58,194 bases of DNA from JASTVH01 sp042862465 (lineage in GTDB: Bacteria; Pseudomonadota; Gammaproteobacteria; Pseudomonadales; Oleiphilaceae), in contig JASTVH010000016.1 of assembly GCA_042862465.1 (NCBI GenBank), positions 1 to 58,194 of the forward strand. Reading direction: 5' to 3'. Position numbers and translations under genes: made by a program. The notes beneath the pieces are model-generated. The model was not told the origin of the DNA, did no database searches, and saw only the letters and a program-made list of their open reading frames with translations. Positions 36,636-44,573 of this stretch are shown piece by piece. How positions within the stretch are numbered: position 1 is the first letter of the stretch; every line of letters starts with the position of its first letter.

Positions 36636-38102
36636 GTGAACACTATGGACGTCGTCATTATCGGTGCAGGCATTATGGGGACCACCTTTGCCACCCTGGC
36701 AAAAGAGCTGGCCCCGGAACTGAATATCACGATTCTGGAGAGACTGGACAGGCCCGGGGCCGGAAACTCCTGGGCGTTCAATAACGCTGGTACGGGGCAC
36801 GAAGCCAACTGTGAGCTGAACTACACCCCCGTGGACGAAGAAGTCATTTCGGTGGAAAAGGCTTTGAAGATCCATGCGCAGTTCAACGTAGCCAAGCAGT
36901 TCTGGGCGCATCTGGTCGAGACGGGCGCCATCAAGGAACCCCGTGCATTCATCAACCAGACCAAGCACTGCACCATTGTTCCCGAGGGGGCGATCGACGA
37001 ACTCAAACTGCGTTTCCGGGAGATGTCCGCGCATCATTTTTTTGAACAGATGCGCTACTCGGAGGATTTCGATGAAATCAAAAGCTGGATTCCCTACACC
37101 ATGGAGGGCCGTTCCCGTTCACAGAAAATGGCCGCCACCGTCATTGAAACAGGCACCGATGTGAATTTTGGCGCCCTGACAGAACTCATGGCGGAGCATG
37201 CCGTGAAGAATCTGGGCGTCACAATCGAATACGGCACCCATGTGAAGCGGGTACACAAAAGCCCTACCGGACGCTGGCTGATCGAGACCGAAAGCCGCGG
37301 AACAGCGAGCCGGCACAAGGCGGATGTGCTGTTTGTTGGCGCCGGCGGGGGAGCCTTTCCGCTGCTGAAGAAGAGCCATTTGCCGTTCCGCCATCGCTAT
37401 ACCGGTTTTCCGGTAGGGGGGCGTTTCCTGCAGGCCCCGATCAGCGCAGAGCAGGCCAAAGACTACCGGGCCAAAACCTACGGCAAGGCCAAAGTGGGGG
37501 CGCCGCCCATGTCAGTGCCGCACCTCGACTTGCGGGTGGTGGACGGTCAGCACTATTTGCTGTTTGGTCCGTTCGCGTCCTTCAAGCCGGTACTGGAGAA
37601 AGGCCGCGGGTTCATTGATTACCTCATGTCGATGCGCCTGCATGACATTCCAAGCCTGCTCAATGTCGCCCTGGAGCATTTTCCCCTGGTGAAGTATCTG
37701 GTGTCAGAGACCTTCAAAGGCGAAAAGAGCATGCTGGAAGAGTTGGAGAACTTTGCTCCGGGCCTGGGCAGGAAGTTCGACTGGAAGCCAATCGAAGCCG
37801 GCCAACGGGTGCAGATTATCAAAGACGGTGATCTGCAAATGGGGACAGAAATTGTCGTCTCCGATGATCGCACCTACGGGACCTTGCTGGGCGCGTCGCC
37901 CGGCGCCTCGGTTTCTCCCGAAGTGATACTGCGCTGCCTGGAGCAACTGTTTCCCGACCTGCTCACAAAAGAAACGGCCCAGAACAAGCTAAAAGAGATT
38001 TTTCCCGAAGATAACCTGGAGACACTGGCCAACGATCCTGGCCGGTATCGGGAGATCCGCGACACGGTCAACAGGCGGCTGGGGATTTCCCCGTCCCAGT
38101 GA
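36636..38102 (+). CDS. mqo: Malate:quinone oxidoreductase
   Basis: A 488-residue FAD-dependent membrane-associated malate dehydrogenase that passes electrons to quinone. The N-terminal FAD motif is DVVIIGAGIMGTTFATLAKE (about 4-23). Family features include LERLDRPGAGNSWAFNNAGT, GPFASFKPVLEKGRGF and the C-terminal SDDRTYGTLLGASPGASVS. It supplies oxaloacetate for the TCA cycle in place of or alongside NAD malate dehydrogenase. The start is GTG at 36636 or ATG at 36645; both lie at the family start. It is monocistronic. Confidence 0.93.
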   Translation: MNTMDVVIIGAGIMGTTFATLAKELAPELNITILERLDRPGAGNSWAFNNAGTGHEANCELNYTPVDEEVISVEKALKIHAQFNVAKQFWAHLVETGAIKEPRAFINQTKHCTIVPEGAIDELKLRFREMSAHHFFEQMRYSEDFDEIKSWIPYTMEGRSRSQKMAATVIETGTDVNFGALTELMAEHAVKNLGVTIEYGTHVKRVHKSPTGRWLIETESRGTASRHKADVLFVGAGGGAFPLLKKSHLPFRHRYTGFPVGGRFLQAPISAEQAKDYRAKTYGKAKVGAPPMSVPHLDLRVVDGQHYLLFGPFASFKPVLEKGRGFIDYLMSMRLHDIPSLLNVALEHFPLVKYLVSETFKGEKSMLEELENFAPGLGRKFDWKPIEAGQRVQIIKDGDLQMGTEIVVSDDRTYGTLLGASPGASVSPEVILRCLEQLFPDLLTKETAQNKLKEIFPEDNLETLANDPGRYREIRDTVNRRLGISPSQ

Positions 38103-38292
38103 ACCGACAAACGGGTCCACACCCCAGGTCACCCACAGGATTTGGACAGTCAGAAAAATTTACACCACCCAAACACTACGAAACGGTAATCTCTTGGTAA
38201 TCAATGGATAACAAGAATGGCCCAAACATTGCTTAAAGCCACGCGTTTCTTTGCCCTCCAGGGACTCCTAAAAAACAACGCGAGCCAAGGCC

Positions 38293-38991
38293 ATGAAAAA
38301 GTTATCCGCTCTTATAGCATTGCCCACTCTGCTTTGGGCCATGAACAGCAATGCCATCCCCCTGTCCTACGGCACCGCCACCCATTCCACGACCGCGTGG
38401 CAGGAACTGGCTGACGTAGACGCCAACGACCCCTATGGCGTGAGCTGGAGCACGGATGGAGGCACCACCTGGGGCCGTAATGACCTGTACGTAGGCCAGT
38501 CAGTGGCGTTCCGATTTTCCATGCACAAGGAAAACGTAGGCACCCATTACGCCGATCTGATGAAGGCGTGGGTCGATTGGGGCCAGGATGGCAGCTTTGA
38601 TAGCGCCGATGCCGTGGCTTACGGCGAACACGTTCTGACCGATCACGAAAGCCAGTTGGGCTCTTGGCGCACCCCTGAAAATCCCGATTTTGCTTTCTAT
38701 TCAAACACCTTCAACCTGGTGTCCGAGGGCGACCTGTGGCTGCGTGCATTGGTGACCTGCTCTGAATCCGTAACGCACAATAACGGCGGCAGCTGGAATG
38801 ATCAGTGGACACCTCAATTTGCCAATAACTACGAAAGCCTGATCACACCCACCGGACACTACAACCAGGGTGAAACCGAAGAGTGGAAGATCACCGTGCA
38901 TCATGAAGTGCCGGAGCCGGCAAGCCTCGCGCTGCTGGGACTGGGCATTGCAGGTCTGGCTCTGCGCAGGACCTCAAAGACTGCCGCCTGA
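38293..38991 (+). CDS. PEP-CTERM exported protein, third copy, GEVED-like
   Basis: A 232-residue exported protein. The signal peptide is LSALIALPTLLWAMNSNA. The body carries AWVDWGQDGSFDSADAVAYG and GETEEWKITVHHE, which fit a GEVED-type calcium-binding module. The tail is VPEPASLALLGLGIAGLALR followed by RTSKTAA. ATG 38293 follows CCAAGG. It is the third such protein in the window with no exosortase gene present. Confidence 0.85.
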   Translation: MKKLSALIALPTLLWAMNSNAIPLSYGTATHSTTAWQELADVDANDPYGVSWSTDGGTTWGRNDLYVGQSVAFRFSMHKENVGTHYADLMKAWVDWGQDGSFDSADAVAYGEHVLTDHESQLGSWRTPENPDFAFYSNTFNLVSEGDLWLRALVTCSESVTHNNGGSWNDQWTPQFANNYESLITPTGHYNQGETEEWKITVHHEVPEPASLALLGLGIAGLALRRTSKTAA

Positions 38992-39000
38992 TGGCGCAAG

Positions 39001-39030
39001 AGGCGGGCAAGCATACAGCTGCGCCCGCCT
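39001..39030 (+). terminator. Hairpin after the third PEP-CTERM gene
   Basis: Arms AGGCGGGC and GCCCGCCT flank a 14-base loop nine bases after the stop. The U tract is missing, so it may be a partial terminator or a stability element. Confidence 0.5.
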
Positions 39031-39118
39031 TCCACCCACAACCACGCAGGCCACGCCCTCCCAAAAGCAACGCAGCGGGCCCCCACCTCCTGGCCTCTGA
39101 AAGGCCCTTTCTTACTCA

Positions 39119-39514
39119 CTACTTCAGCTTGTCCAGCATCTCCTGTGACCCCGGGCCGGCTTTGTGCTTGAACCTCATTACCACGTCCGCCAGCGTTTTT
39201 TCGGCTTCGGTCGCCTCGGGATCGGCCAATACGCTCTCCAATCTGGCAATGCCCTCTTCACTGGGTTGATGCTCGATGTGCTGAATGACATCGGCAAGCG
39301 TCCGGGTCGCCTCACTGAGGTTTTGGTTCTGGCTGATATCGGCCAGGGTTTCCTTCTGGCTGTCCGAGGGGTAATGGTGCATATCGGAAACAATGCGGGC
39401 CATGGTGGCAACGGCATCGGACGCGGCATGTGCGGAAGGGACCACCCACAGCAAAGCCAACAGAATCGCCAGGAATAGAGTGGGGGTAGGCAGGGATCTG
39501 CGAAGGGTCGTCAT
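39119..39514 (-). CDS. Small exported helical protein (unknown)
   Basis: A 131-residue protein with a signal peptide (TPTLFLAILLALLWVVPSAHA, cleaved about 30). The mature part is helical, acidic and repetitive, with three similar segments around KETLADISQN, RTLADVIQHI and KTLADVVMRF. The TLADV repeats occur about every 33-39 residues. No family was recognised. Convergent to the PEP-CTERM gene and divergent from the DUF2156 gene. Confidence 0.7.
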   Translation of the reverse strand: MTTLRRSLPTPTLFLAILLALLWVVPSAHAASDAVATMARIVSDMHHYPSDSQKETLADISQNQNLSEATRTLADVIQHIEHQPSEEGIARLESVLADPEATEAEKTLADVVMRFKHKAGPGSQEMLDKLK

Positions 39515-39871
39515 AGGGTTGCCTCCTGAGATCGAAAGAAATCAGTAACAGCACCTGCCATAGTGCGCGCGCCCTGTAAGCATTTGCAACAGATTTAGGG
39601 AATTGGGTGCGAGGGGTTTTGAATCACTTTGTTAATTCGTGCAATATCGATAGGATTGTCTAACAATAGATTTTCTTATTAAAAACAGCAATTTGCGCGC
39701 GTTTTGTGACGGGCTTCAAGATTGTCGAGCGAAACTGAGGGAAGGGTTCACAGTTTCCTTTGAAGTCGTCACGGCGTTTGGTAACAGTGTGTAACGTAGA
39801 CAGTGAAAACAGGATTTGTCGCTGTACCGGGATCCTCATCCCGCCGGTCAGATTCCCAGGAGGAGTACACC
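39515..39871. other. Divergent intergenic region before the DUF2156 gene
   Basis: About 360 bases, with an A+T-rich stretch at about 39640-39700. It separates divergent genes and should hold two promoters. No gene or repeat copy was seen. AGGAGGAG at 39858-39865 is the ribosome-binding site of the next gene. Confidence 0.45.
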
Positions 39872-40987
39872 ATGACCCACGCATTGTCCCCGAACGCCGG
39901 TTTTCGATGCCGGAGCCACCTCGGTGAGGCGCCCAGTCAGGAATTGATGGCGCGCCACGGTCGTCAGTCCAGCGCCTACTTCACCCTGCAGAAGGGCGTA
40001 AAGCGTTTTGGCGTTGAGGGCGTGGGATTTGTGGCCTATGCACCGGTCAAGACACTGCTGGGTCGGGTCAATGTGGTGTTTGCCAACCCGGTCTGTGATG
40101 ACCGTGCACGCCCGTGGCTCCTGCAGGAATTCATCCACAGAATTCCCGGACGCGCGATTTTTACCGGCATCGATGGGGGCGCCGCAGAGGACCTTCGGGC
40201 TCTGGGTTATACGATCAACGAAATGGGTACCGAGTTCTCCTTCCGCATCCCCGGCTACAGCGTGGCGGGCAAGCGCAAGAAGCAGCTGCGCCATGCGGCC
40301 AACCTGGGTGAGCGGCATAACCTTCGCGTGGTGGAGCAGACGGCTGAAGAGGCCGACATGGCCAGCGCCCTGCGGATCTCCAATGCCTGGCGCCAGAACA
40401 AGGCGGTGAAACAGCGGGAATTGCGGCTGCTGACACGCCCGCCCGAGTTCGGCGACGAATGGGGCGTGCGGAAATTCTACTGTTACCAGCAGGATCGACT
40501 GCTGGGCTACGTCTTCTTCGATCCGTATTTTGAGGATGGCAAGGTGGTGGGCTACACCGCCAACGTATTGCGGCAGGATACCGAGGCCAGCCCGAGCGGT
40601 CTGCTGGATTTTATTATTCTCGAAGCGATGAAAACCTTCGAATCAGAAGGCGTCGAGCATCTGTCCCTGGGGATCTCACCGGTCTACAACGTACAGGCCT
40701 GCCCTGGCGACAACGCCGCCCTGCGCGGTATCTGCCGCTGGCTCTATGAAAAAGGCAACAGTTTCTATGCCTTCAAGGCCCTGAGCTATCACAAATCCCG
40801 GTACCGGGGACAGGAAACCAAATGGTACCTGGCCACGAAGGATACCTCAGTCATGACCGTCGTCTGGACCATCCTGCGAGGAACCGGGATTCTCGGCAAG
40901 CCGCCGATCGCTGAAACAGCCGATGACCGGCCGCGAGCCCCCGGCATACCCACCAAAGTCGCCAAACCTGTGGGCACCTATTCATAA
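39872..40987 (+). CDS. DUF2156 acyl/aminoacyl transferase-like protein
   Basis: A 371-residue cytosolic protein of the DUF2156 family, the GNAT-like fold of lysyl-phosphatidylglycerol synthase C-terminal domains. RKKQLRHAANLGERHNLRVV fits the first GNAT part, and GLLDFIILEAMKTFESEGVE and HLSLGISPVYN the second. It lacks the N-terminal membrane domain of MprF, so it may be a stand-alone transferase. The start at 39872 is set by AGGAGGAG at 39858; the longer frame is rejected. The methyltransferase gene follows 158 bases later on the same strand, in a lipid-related neighbourhood. Confidence 0.75.
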   Translation: MTHALSPNAGFRCRSHLGEAPSQELMARHGRQSSAYFTLQKGVKRFGVEGVGFVAYAPVKTLLGRVNVVFANPVCDDRARPWLLQEFIHRIPGRAIFTGIDGGAAEDLRALGYTINEMGTEFSFRIPGYSVAGKRKKQLRHAANLGERHNLRVVEQTAEEADMASALRISNAWRQNKAVKQRELRLLTRPPEFGDEWGVRKFYCYQQDRLLGYVFFDPYFEDGKVVGYTANVLRQDTEASPSGLLDFIILEAMKTFESEGVEHLSLGISPVYNVQACPGDNAALRGICRWLYEKGNSFYAFKALSYHKSRYRGQETKWYLATKDTSVMTVVWTILRGTGILGKPPIAETADDRPRAPGIPTKVAKPVGTYS

Positions 40988-41145
40988 AGTGCCCCCCCTG
41001 AAAGTCGGGGCAGGTCCGCTGAGGGGCTCCAAGGGAGTCCCCAAACAGCCTCTGCCTTCGTTTTGCGGGACTGCCGCAACGCCCCATGTGTTGAAAAATG
41101 CTATCTTGCCGCCCTTCTTCCCCCCTTGGACAAGAGACGACAAAA

Positions 41146-41802
41146 ATGAGCAAGGACAAGTATTGGTTGATGGGCCCCGTCTACGACGCTTTGAGCTGGG
41201 TCTTTGCCGGCAACGCCATTTACAAGTGCAAATGCAGCATGCTGAAGGAACCCTGGCTGAAACCGGGGGACAAGGTGCTGTTCGCAGGCGTCGGGCATGG
41301 CAAGGAGGCGATTTACGCCGCCGAACGCGGGGCTCGGGTGACGGTGGTCGATCTGTCCGAAGCGATGCTGAACAAATTCCGTGAAGCGCTCAAAAAAACC
41401 GGAAAGGATCTCGATATCCGCATCATCCACGCAGACATCTTCACCGTGGAAGAGTATGGCGAGTACGACATGGTGACCGGCAACTTCTTTTTTAACCTGT
41501 TTCCACGGGAGATGGTCCCGGAAGTGCTGGCGCACCTGATCAAGCTGACCCGAGTGAACGGCCATGTGGTGATCAGCGATTTCGCCTACCCCCAAGGCAA
41601 TCCCTTGGCGAAGCTGTTCAAGAACGCCTATTGGTACACCGCGATCCTGATCTTCTGGGCCACCACCGGCGCAGCGATTCACCCGGTTTACGATTATCAG
41701 CGGTTCATGGAGGAGGCCGGCTTGAAGATGCGGGACATCAAGCATACCCCGGTTCTGGGCATCGACGCCTACACCTCCATGCTGGGGGAGCGCGTCGCCT
41801 GA
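41146..41802 (+). CDS. SAM methyltransferase, first paralogue
   Basis: A 218-residue class I SAM-dependent methyltransferase. Motif I is LFAGVGHGKEA (about 46-56), followed by ARVTVVDLSEAMLNKF and the post-motif DMVTGNFFFNLF. A C-terminal hydrophobic segment (AYWYTAILIFWATTGAAIH) suggests membrane or lipid contact. By eye more than half the residues in the core match the protein at 43680-44333. The acceptor is unknown; lipids or quinone-like substrates are plausible. ATG 41146 is used. Confidence 0.82.
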   Translation: MSKDKYWLMGPVYDALSWVFAGNAIYKCKCSMLKEPWLKPGDKVLFAGVGHGKEAIYAAERGARVTVVDLSEAMLNKFREALKKTGKDLDIRIIHADIFTVEEYGEYDMVTGNFFFNLFPREMVPEVLAHLIKLTRVNGHVVISDFAYPQGNPLAKLFKNAYWYTAILIFWATTGAAIHPVYDYQRFMEEAGLKMRDIKHTPVLGIDAYTSMLGERVA

Positions 41803-42306
41803 TATCTCAGGGCCTGCGTTTTCCTCCCAACAGCCAGCGCCCCCTTTCTTCAGGGGGCCGGTATCATCCTTGGTCTGCCGTTCTCACATGCCCCCGAATC
41901 AGCCGATACTGCCTGCTAAAGCGAGCATGCAGGCAATGCCGGGCAAATCATTTTAAACTTTTGTCTTCTCAAAGCATCCGACGCCGGCAAATACCCATAA
42001 CACCCTGATATTAATATATTCATCACCCCGTTAGCCGACAGAAGCGATTAGTATCAAACCGCTGAGCATAGATGCGCCCAGGGTATTGAGTAGAATATCG
42101 ATCTTCCCCCACTGCCCCTATTCCCCAGCATATGGCCAGCCCTTTCCCTGTCATTCTTCTCAGAATTTTCACGTTAATTATTTAATTCATGTTTGGCCGT
42201 GCATTTTTATTGCAATTTATTAACGATCCATCGGCTAAACAACTCAGTCCACCACAAGAAAACGACTGCAAAAGGCGCAACATTCAGCCATTTCAGGGAA
42301 ATAACC
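41803..42306. other. A+T-rich intergenic region before the DUF6160-like gene
   Basis: About 500 bases, markedly richer in A and T than the flanks in the part after 41940 (for example TTAATTATTTAATTCATG). A hairpin lies at 41839-41858. No ORF or RNA gene was recognised. Base composition and length make it a candidate regulatory region or horizontally acquired segment. Confidence 0.5.
41839..41858 (+). terminator. Weak hairpin after the first methyltransferase
   Basis: Arms GCCCCCT and AGGGGGC around a six-base loop. No U tract follows. Confidence 0.35.
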
Positions 42307-43578
42307 ATGACGAGGAATACAAACGTCTTTGGCGTTATTGAACGAAGGAACGTTTCAGGGACATGGTCTCAGGGTTCTTGCGCGGCTCTCCTTCAAATTC
42401 GACTGCTCCTGGCCATGCTGGTTCTTTTACTGAGCGCCCCCGCAGCAGCAAAACTCAAACCCATGGACAATAACGAGCTCTCCCATGTCATCGGCCAGGC
42501 CTTTGTCTCCATTAACCGGAACAGTCACCCGGTCCAAACCAACCTGACCTATACCCGAATCAATTTGGGGATGGATGTCGAACTCAACCTCAATGCCGAC
42601 GTACTCGAGCTGGGTCGCTATGAAAGGGAAGGGGAAAGCCAGCCAGCCGACATCCTGATCAACAATTTCGGCCTGGGTTATATCCAAAACAAGGCCTATT
42701 TCAAAGAGCACTCTTTTATACCCAGCGTGGCCGGTAATTACGCCGACGGGGATCTCGTGCCCTTTCAGATTACGGATCCCTACTTCGAATTCGCTTTCGA
42801 CGAAGACAGCAATGAAATCGTGGGGGTGCGCCTGGGATTCGGCGAAGCAATGGGCATGATGACCGGCAGCATCCAATCGATGACCGGTAACGTCAATGTA
42901 GCCATTCGTGATACCGCTGCCGGGATAAAGGCCGCCCATGAAAACAAGATTCATCAGCCTGACTACCAGCTGCAGCCCATGGACGACCTTTTGACATGGT
43001 TGACCCCCTACCTGGTTGGCGGCTCACCGATCGAGACGCCCTCGGAACTGGCGACGACTTCAGGCGAGCCCGACCCGGTGCGGGCCACGCATATAGGCAT
43101 GCTGAACGGCACCGATTTCGTCGTAAAGGATGTGAACAAGCTGGTGGCAGCCCCGGTGGCCCTTCTCAAGCCACTGCTCAGCAGTAAACTGGAAATTCAG
43201 GGCTGCAGCGGTCTTTTTGATTTTTCCTGCGATCTTCATATCGAGTCCCAGAACTGCAAAATGCTGGGCATCGACACCTGTTTCCCGCTAAGCAAATACG
43301 AAAATCTGCCCGTGGGCAAACTCTCGGGGGACAGAAAGAAAATCGTCGCACCGGCGCCGGGCATGTTTATGTCATTCCAGTCTCGGGACGACCTGCCATG
43401 GGCCACCACCCACAGAACCGGAGATGCAACGACCGCCTCCGACTACATCAAGGCCGCGCGGGGAGCCTTTTTCAACGTGCCTAACGGTGTCGTGGAGGTC
43501 AATCTCAGCGAAATCTACAAACCGAAAGTACCCATGGTGCGGCAAGAATATATCAACCGGGGCAGAGGTCTCTTTTAA
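42307..43578 (+). CDS. Secreted DUF6160-like protein
   Basis: A 423-residue exported protein. The signal region is IRLLLAMLVLLLSAPAAAK. The mature start LKPMDNNELSHVIGQA matches the MDxxELSxVxGQ pattern of DUF6160 proteins of marine gammaproteobacteria, whose function is unknown. The body is beta-rich with four cysteines in the last third (QGCSGLFDFSCD, QNCKMLGIDTCF). ATG 42307 begins this protein; the upstream frame to 42193 is rejected. It is flanked by two paralogous methyltransferase genes, with a repeat at its 3-prime end. Confidence 0.7.
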   Translation: MTRNTNVFGVIERRNVSGTWSQGSCAALLQIRLLLAMLVLLLSAPAAAKLKPMDNNELSHVIGQAFVSINRNSHPVQTNLTYTRINLGMDVELNLNADVLELGRYEREGESQPADILINNFGLGYIQNKAYFKEHSFIPSVAGNYADGDLVPFQITDPYFEFAFDEDSNEIVGVRLGFGEAMGMMTGSIQSMTGNVNVAIRDTAAGIKAAHENKIHQPDYQLQPMDDLLTWLTPYLVGGSPIETPSELATTSGEPDPVRATHIGMLNGTDFVVKDVNKLVAAPVALLKPLLSSKLEIQGCSGLFDFSCDLHIESQNCKMLGIDTCFPLSKYENLPVGKLSGDRKKIVAPAPGMFMSFQSRDDLPWATTHRTGDATTASDYIKAARGAFFNVPNGVVEVNLSEIYKPKVPMVRQEYINRGRGLF

Positions 43579-43593
43579 AGAAACCAGGGAAGC

Positions 43594-43645
43594 GGACACC
43601 CATTCCAGGCCATGCCAGCGGCTGTTCCAGGTAGCGTGGGTGTCC
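43594..43645 (+). repeat. REP-like palindromic element, copy 12
   Basis: GGACACCCA at 43594-43602 and TGGGTGTCC at 43637-43645 are a perfect nine-base inverted repeat 34 bases apart. It lies between the convergent DUF6160-like and methyltransferase genes, like copies 1, 4 and 5. Confidence 0.7.
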
Positions 43646-43679
43646 CTGTTTGATGCTTGGGGCAGGGAAGGCGCTTGCC

Positions 43680-44333
43680 TCAGGCCGGTTTGCGCCCCAG
43701 TACCGAGGTATAGCAATTCATCCCGAGATACCGGTAGCGTCGGGTTTCCTCGATGGTCAGGCCCTCTGCTTGCATTAATTCCGGGTAGTTGTAGATCTCG
43801 TGTACCGCGTTGTCGGAGGCAAAGTAGAAGATAATGGCGGCGATGTACCAATAGAATTTCTGGATACCACGCGCGAGTATATTGCCGCTGGGATAGGAGA
43901 AGTCGCCCACCACAAAGGCTCCGCCCGGTTTTACACAGCGGATGAGGTGCGTCATCAGCTTGCGCATGAAGTCCTCATGGAACACGTTGAGGAAGAAGTT
44001 GGCGATGACCATGTCGTAGCATTCGAACTCCTCGAAGGTGAGGATGTCCGCATGGACCACGCGTACGTTCAGGTTGCCGGGATGCTTTTCAAACGCCTCC
44101 TGCAGCTTCTTCAGCATGGTTTCCGAGATATCCACCACCGTCACATCGGCGCCGATTTCCGCGGCCCGAATGGCATCCTTTCCGTGGCCGACGCCGGCAA
44201 TCAGGATCTTGTCCCCCGGTTGGACGTTTTCGGGCGTGAGCATCGCACGCTTGCAGTTATGGATGGCCTCACCACCGTAGATGCTGCTGAGGAAATCGTA
44301 GAGGGGACCGATGTATTTGTACTTGTCGCGCAT
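43680..44333 (-). CDS. SAM methyltransferase, second paralogue
   Basis: A 217-residue class I methyltransferase. Motif I is LIAGVGHGKDA (about 45-55), followed by ADVTVVDISETMLKKL and DMVIANFFLNVF. The hydrophobic segment YWYIAAIIFYFAS near residue 165 matches the first paralogue. The N-terminal MRDKYKYIGPLYDFLS is also shared. It is divergent from the fatty acyl reductase gene, with 240 bases between. A joint role in lipid methylation is inference. Confidence 0.82.
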   Translation of the reverse strand: MRDKYKYIGPLYDFLSSIYGGEAIHNCKRAMLTPENVQPGDKILIAGVGHGKDAIRAAEIGADVTVVDISETMLKKLQEAFEKHPGNLNVRVVHADILTFEEFECYDMVIANFFLNVFHEDFMRKLMTHLIRCVKPGGAFVVGDFSYPSGNILARGIQKFYWYIAAIIFYFASDNAVHEIYNYPELMQAEGLTIEETRRYRYLGMNCYTSVLGRKPA

Positions 44334-44573
44334 GAGACTGCCCGCTTTATTCGTTTTCCGGCCAAAAGGGTTTGCAGTCTACGACCTCCGCAGGGATTGC
44401 GGAAGTTGGGAGCCCCACATCCAGCCCGAAAACCTGACCGTGGTCACACCTTCGGCATCGGATCGAGGGGGTGTTGCCCGGTTTGAGAGCTTTTGCCGCC
44501 ATTCTCTGAAACAAAACGTTACGCTCGACCTTTAAAGGGTTATCGCCATCTACCTGAACCGGACATCCCAACC

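Noticed and set aside
36307..36639. Small frame before mqo
   Set aside because: Composition is low in information, no start signal is visible and it overlaps the mqo promoter region.
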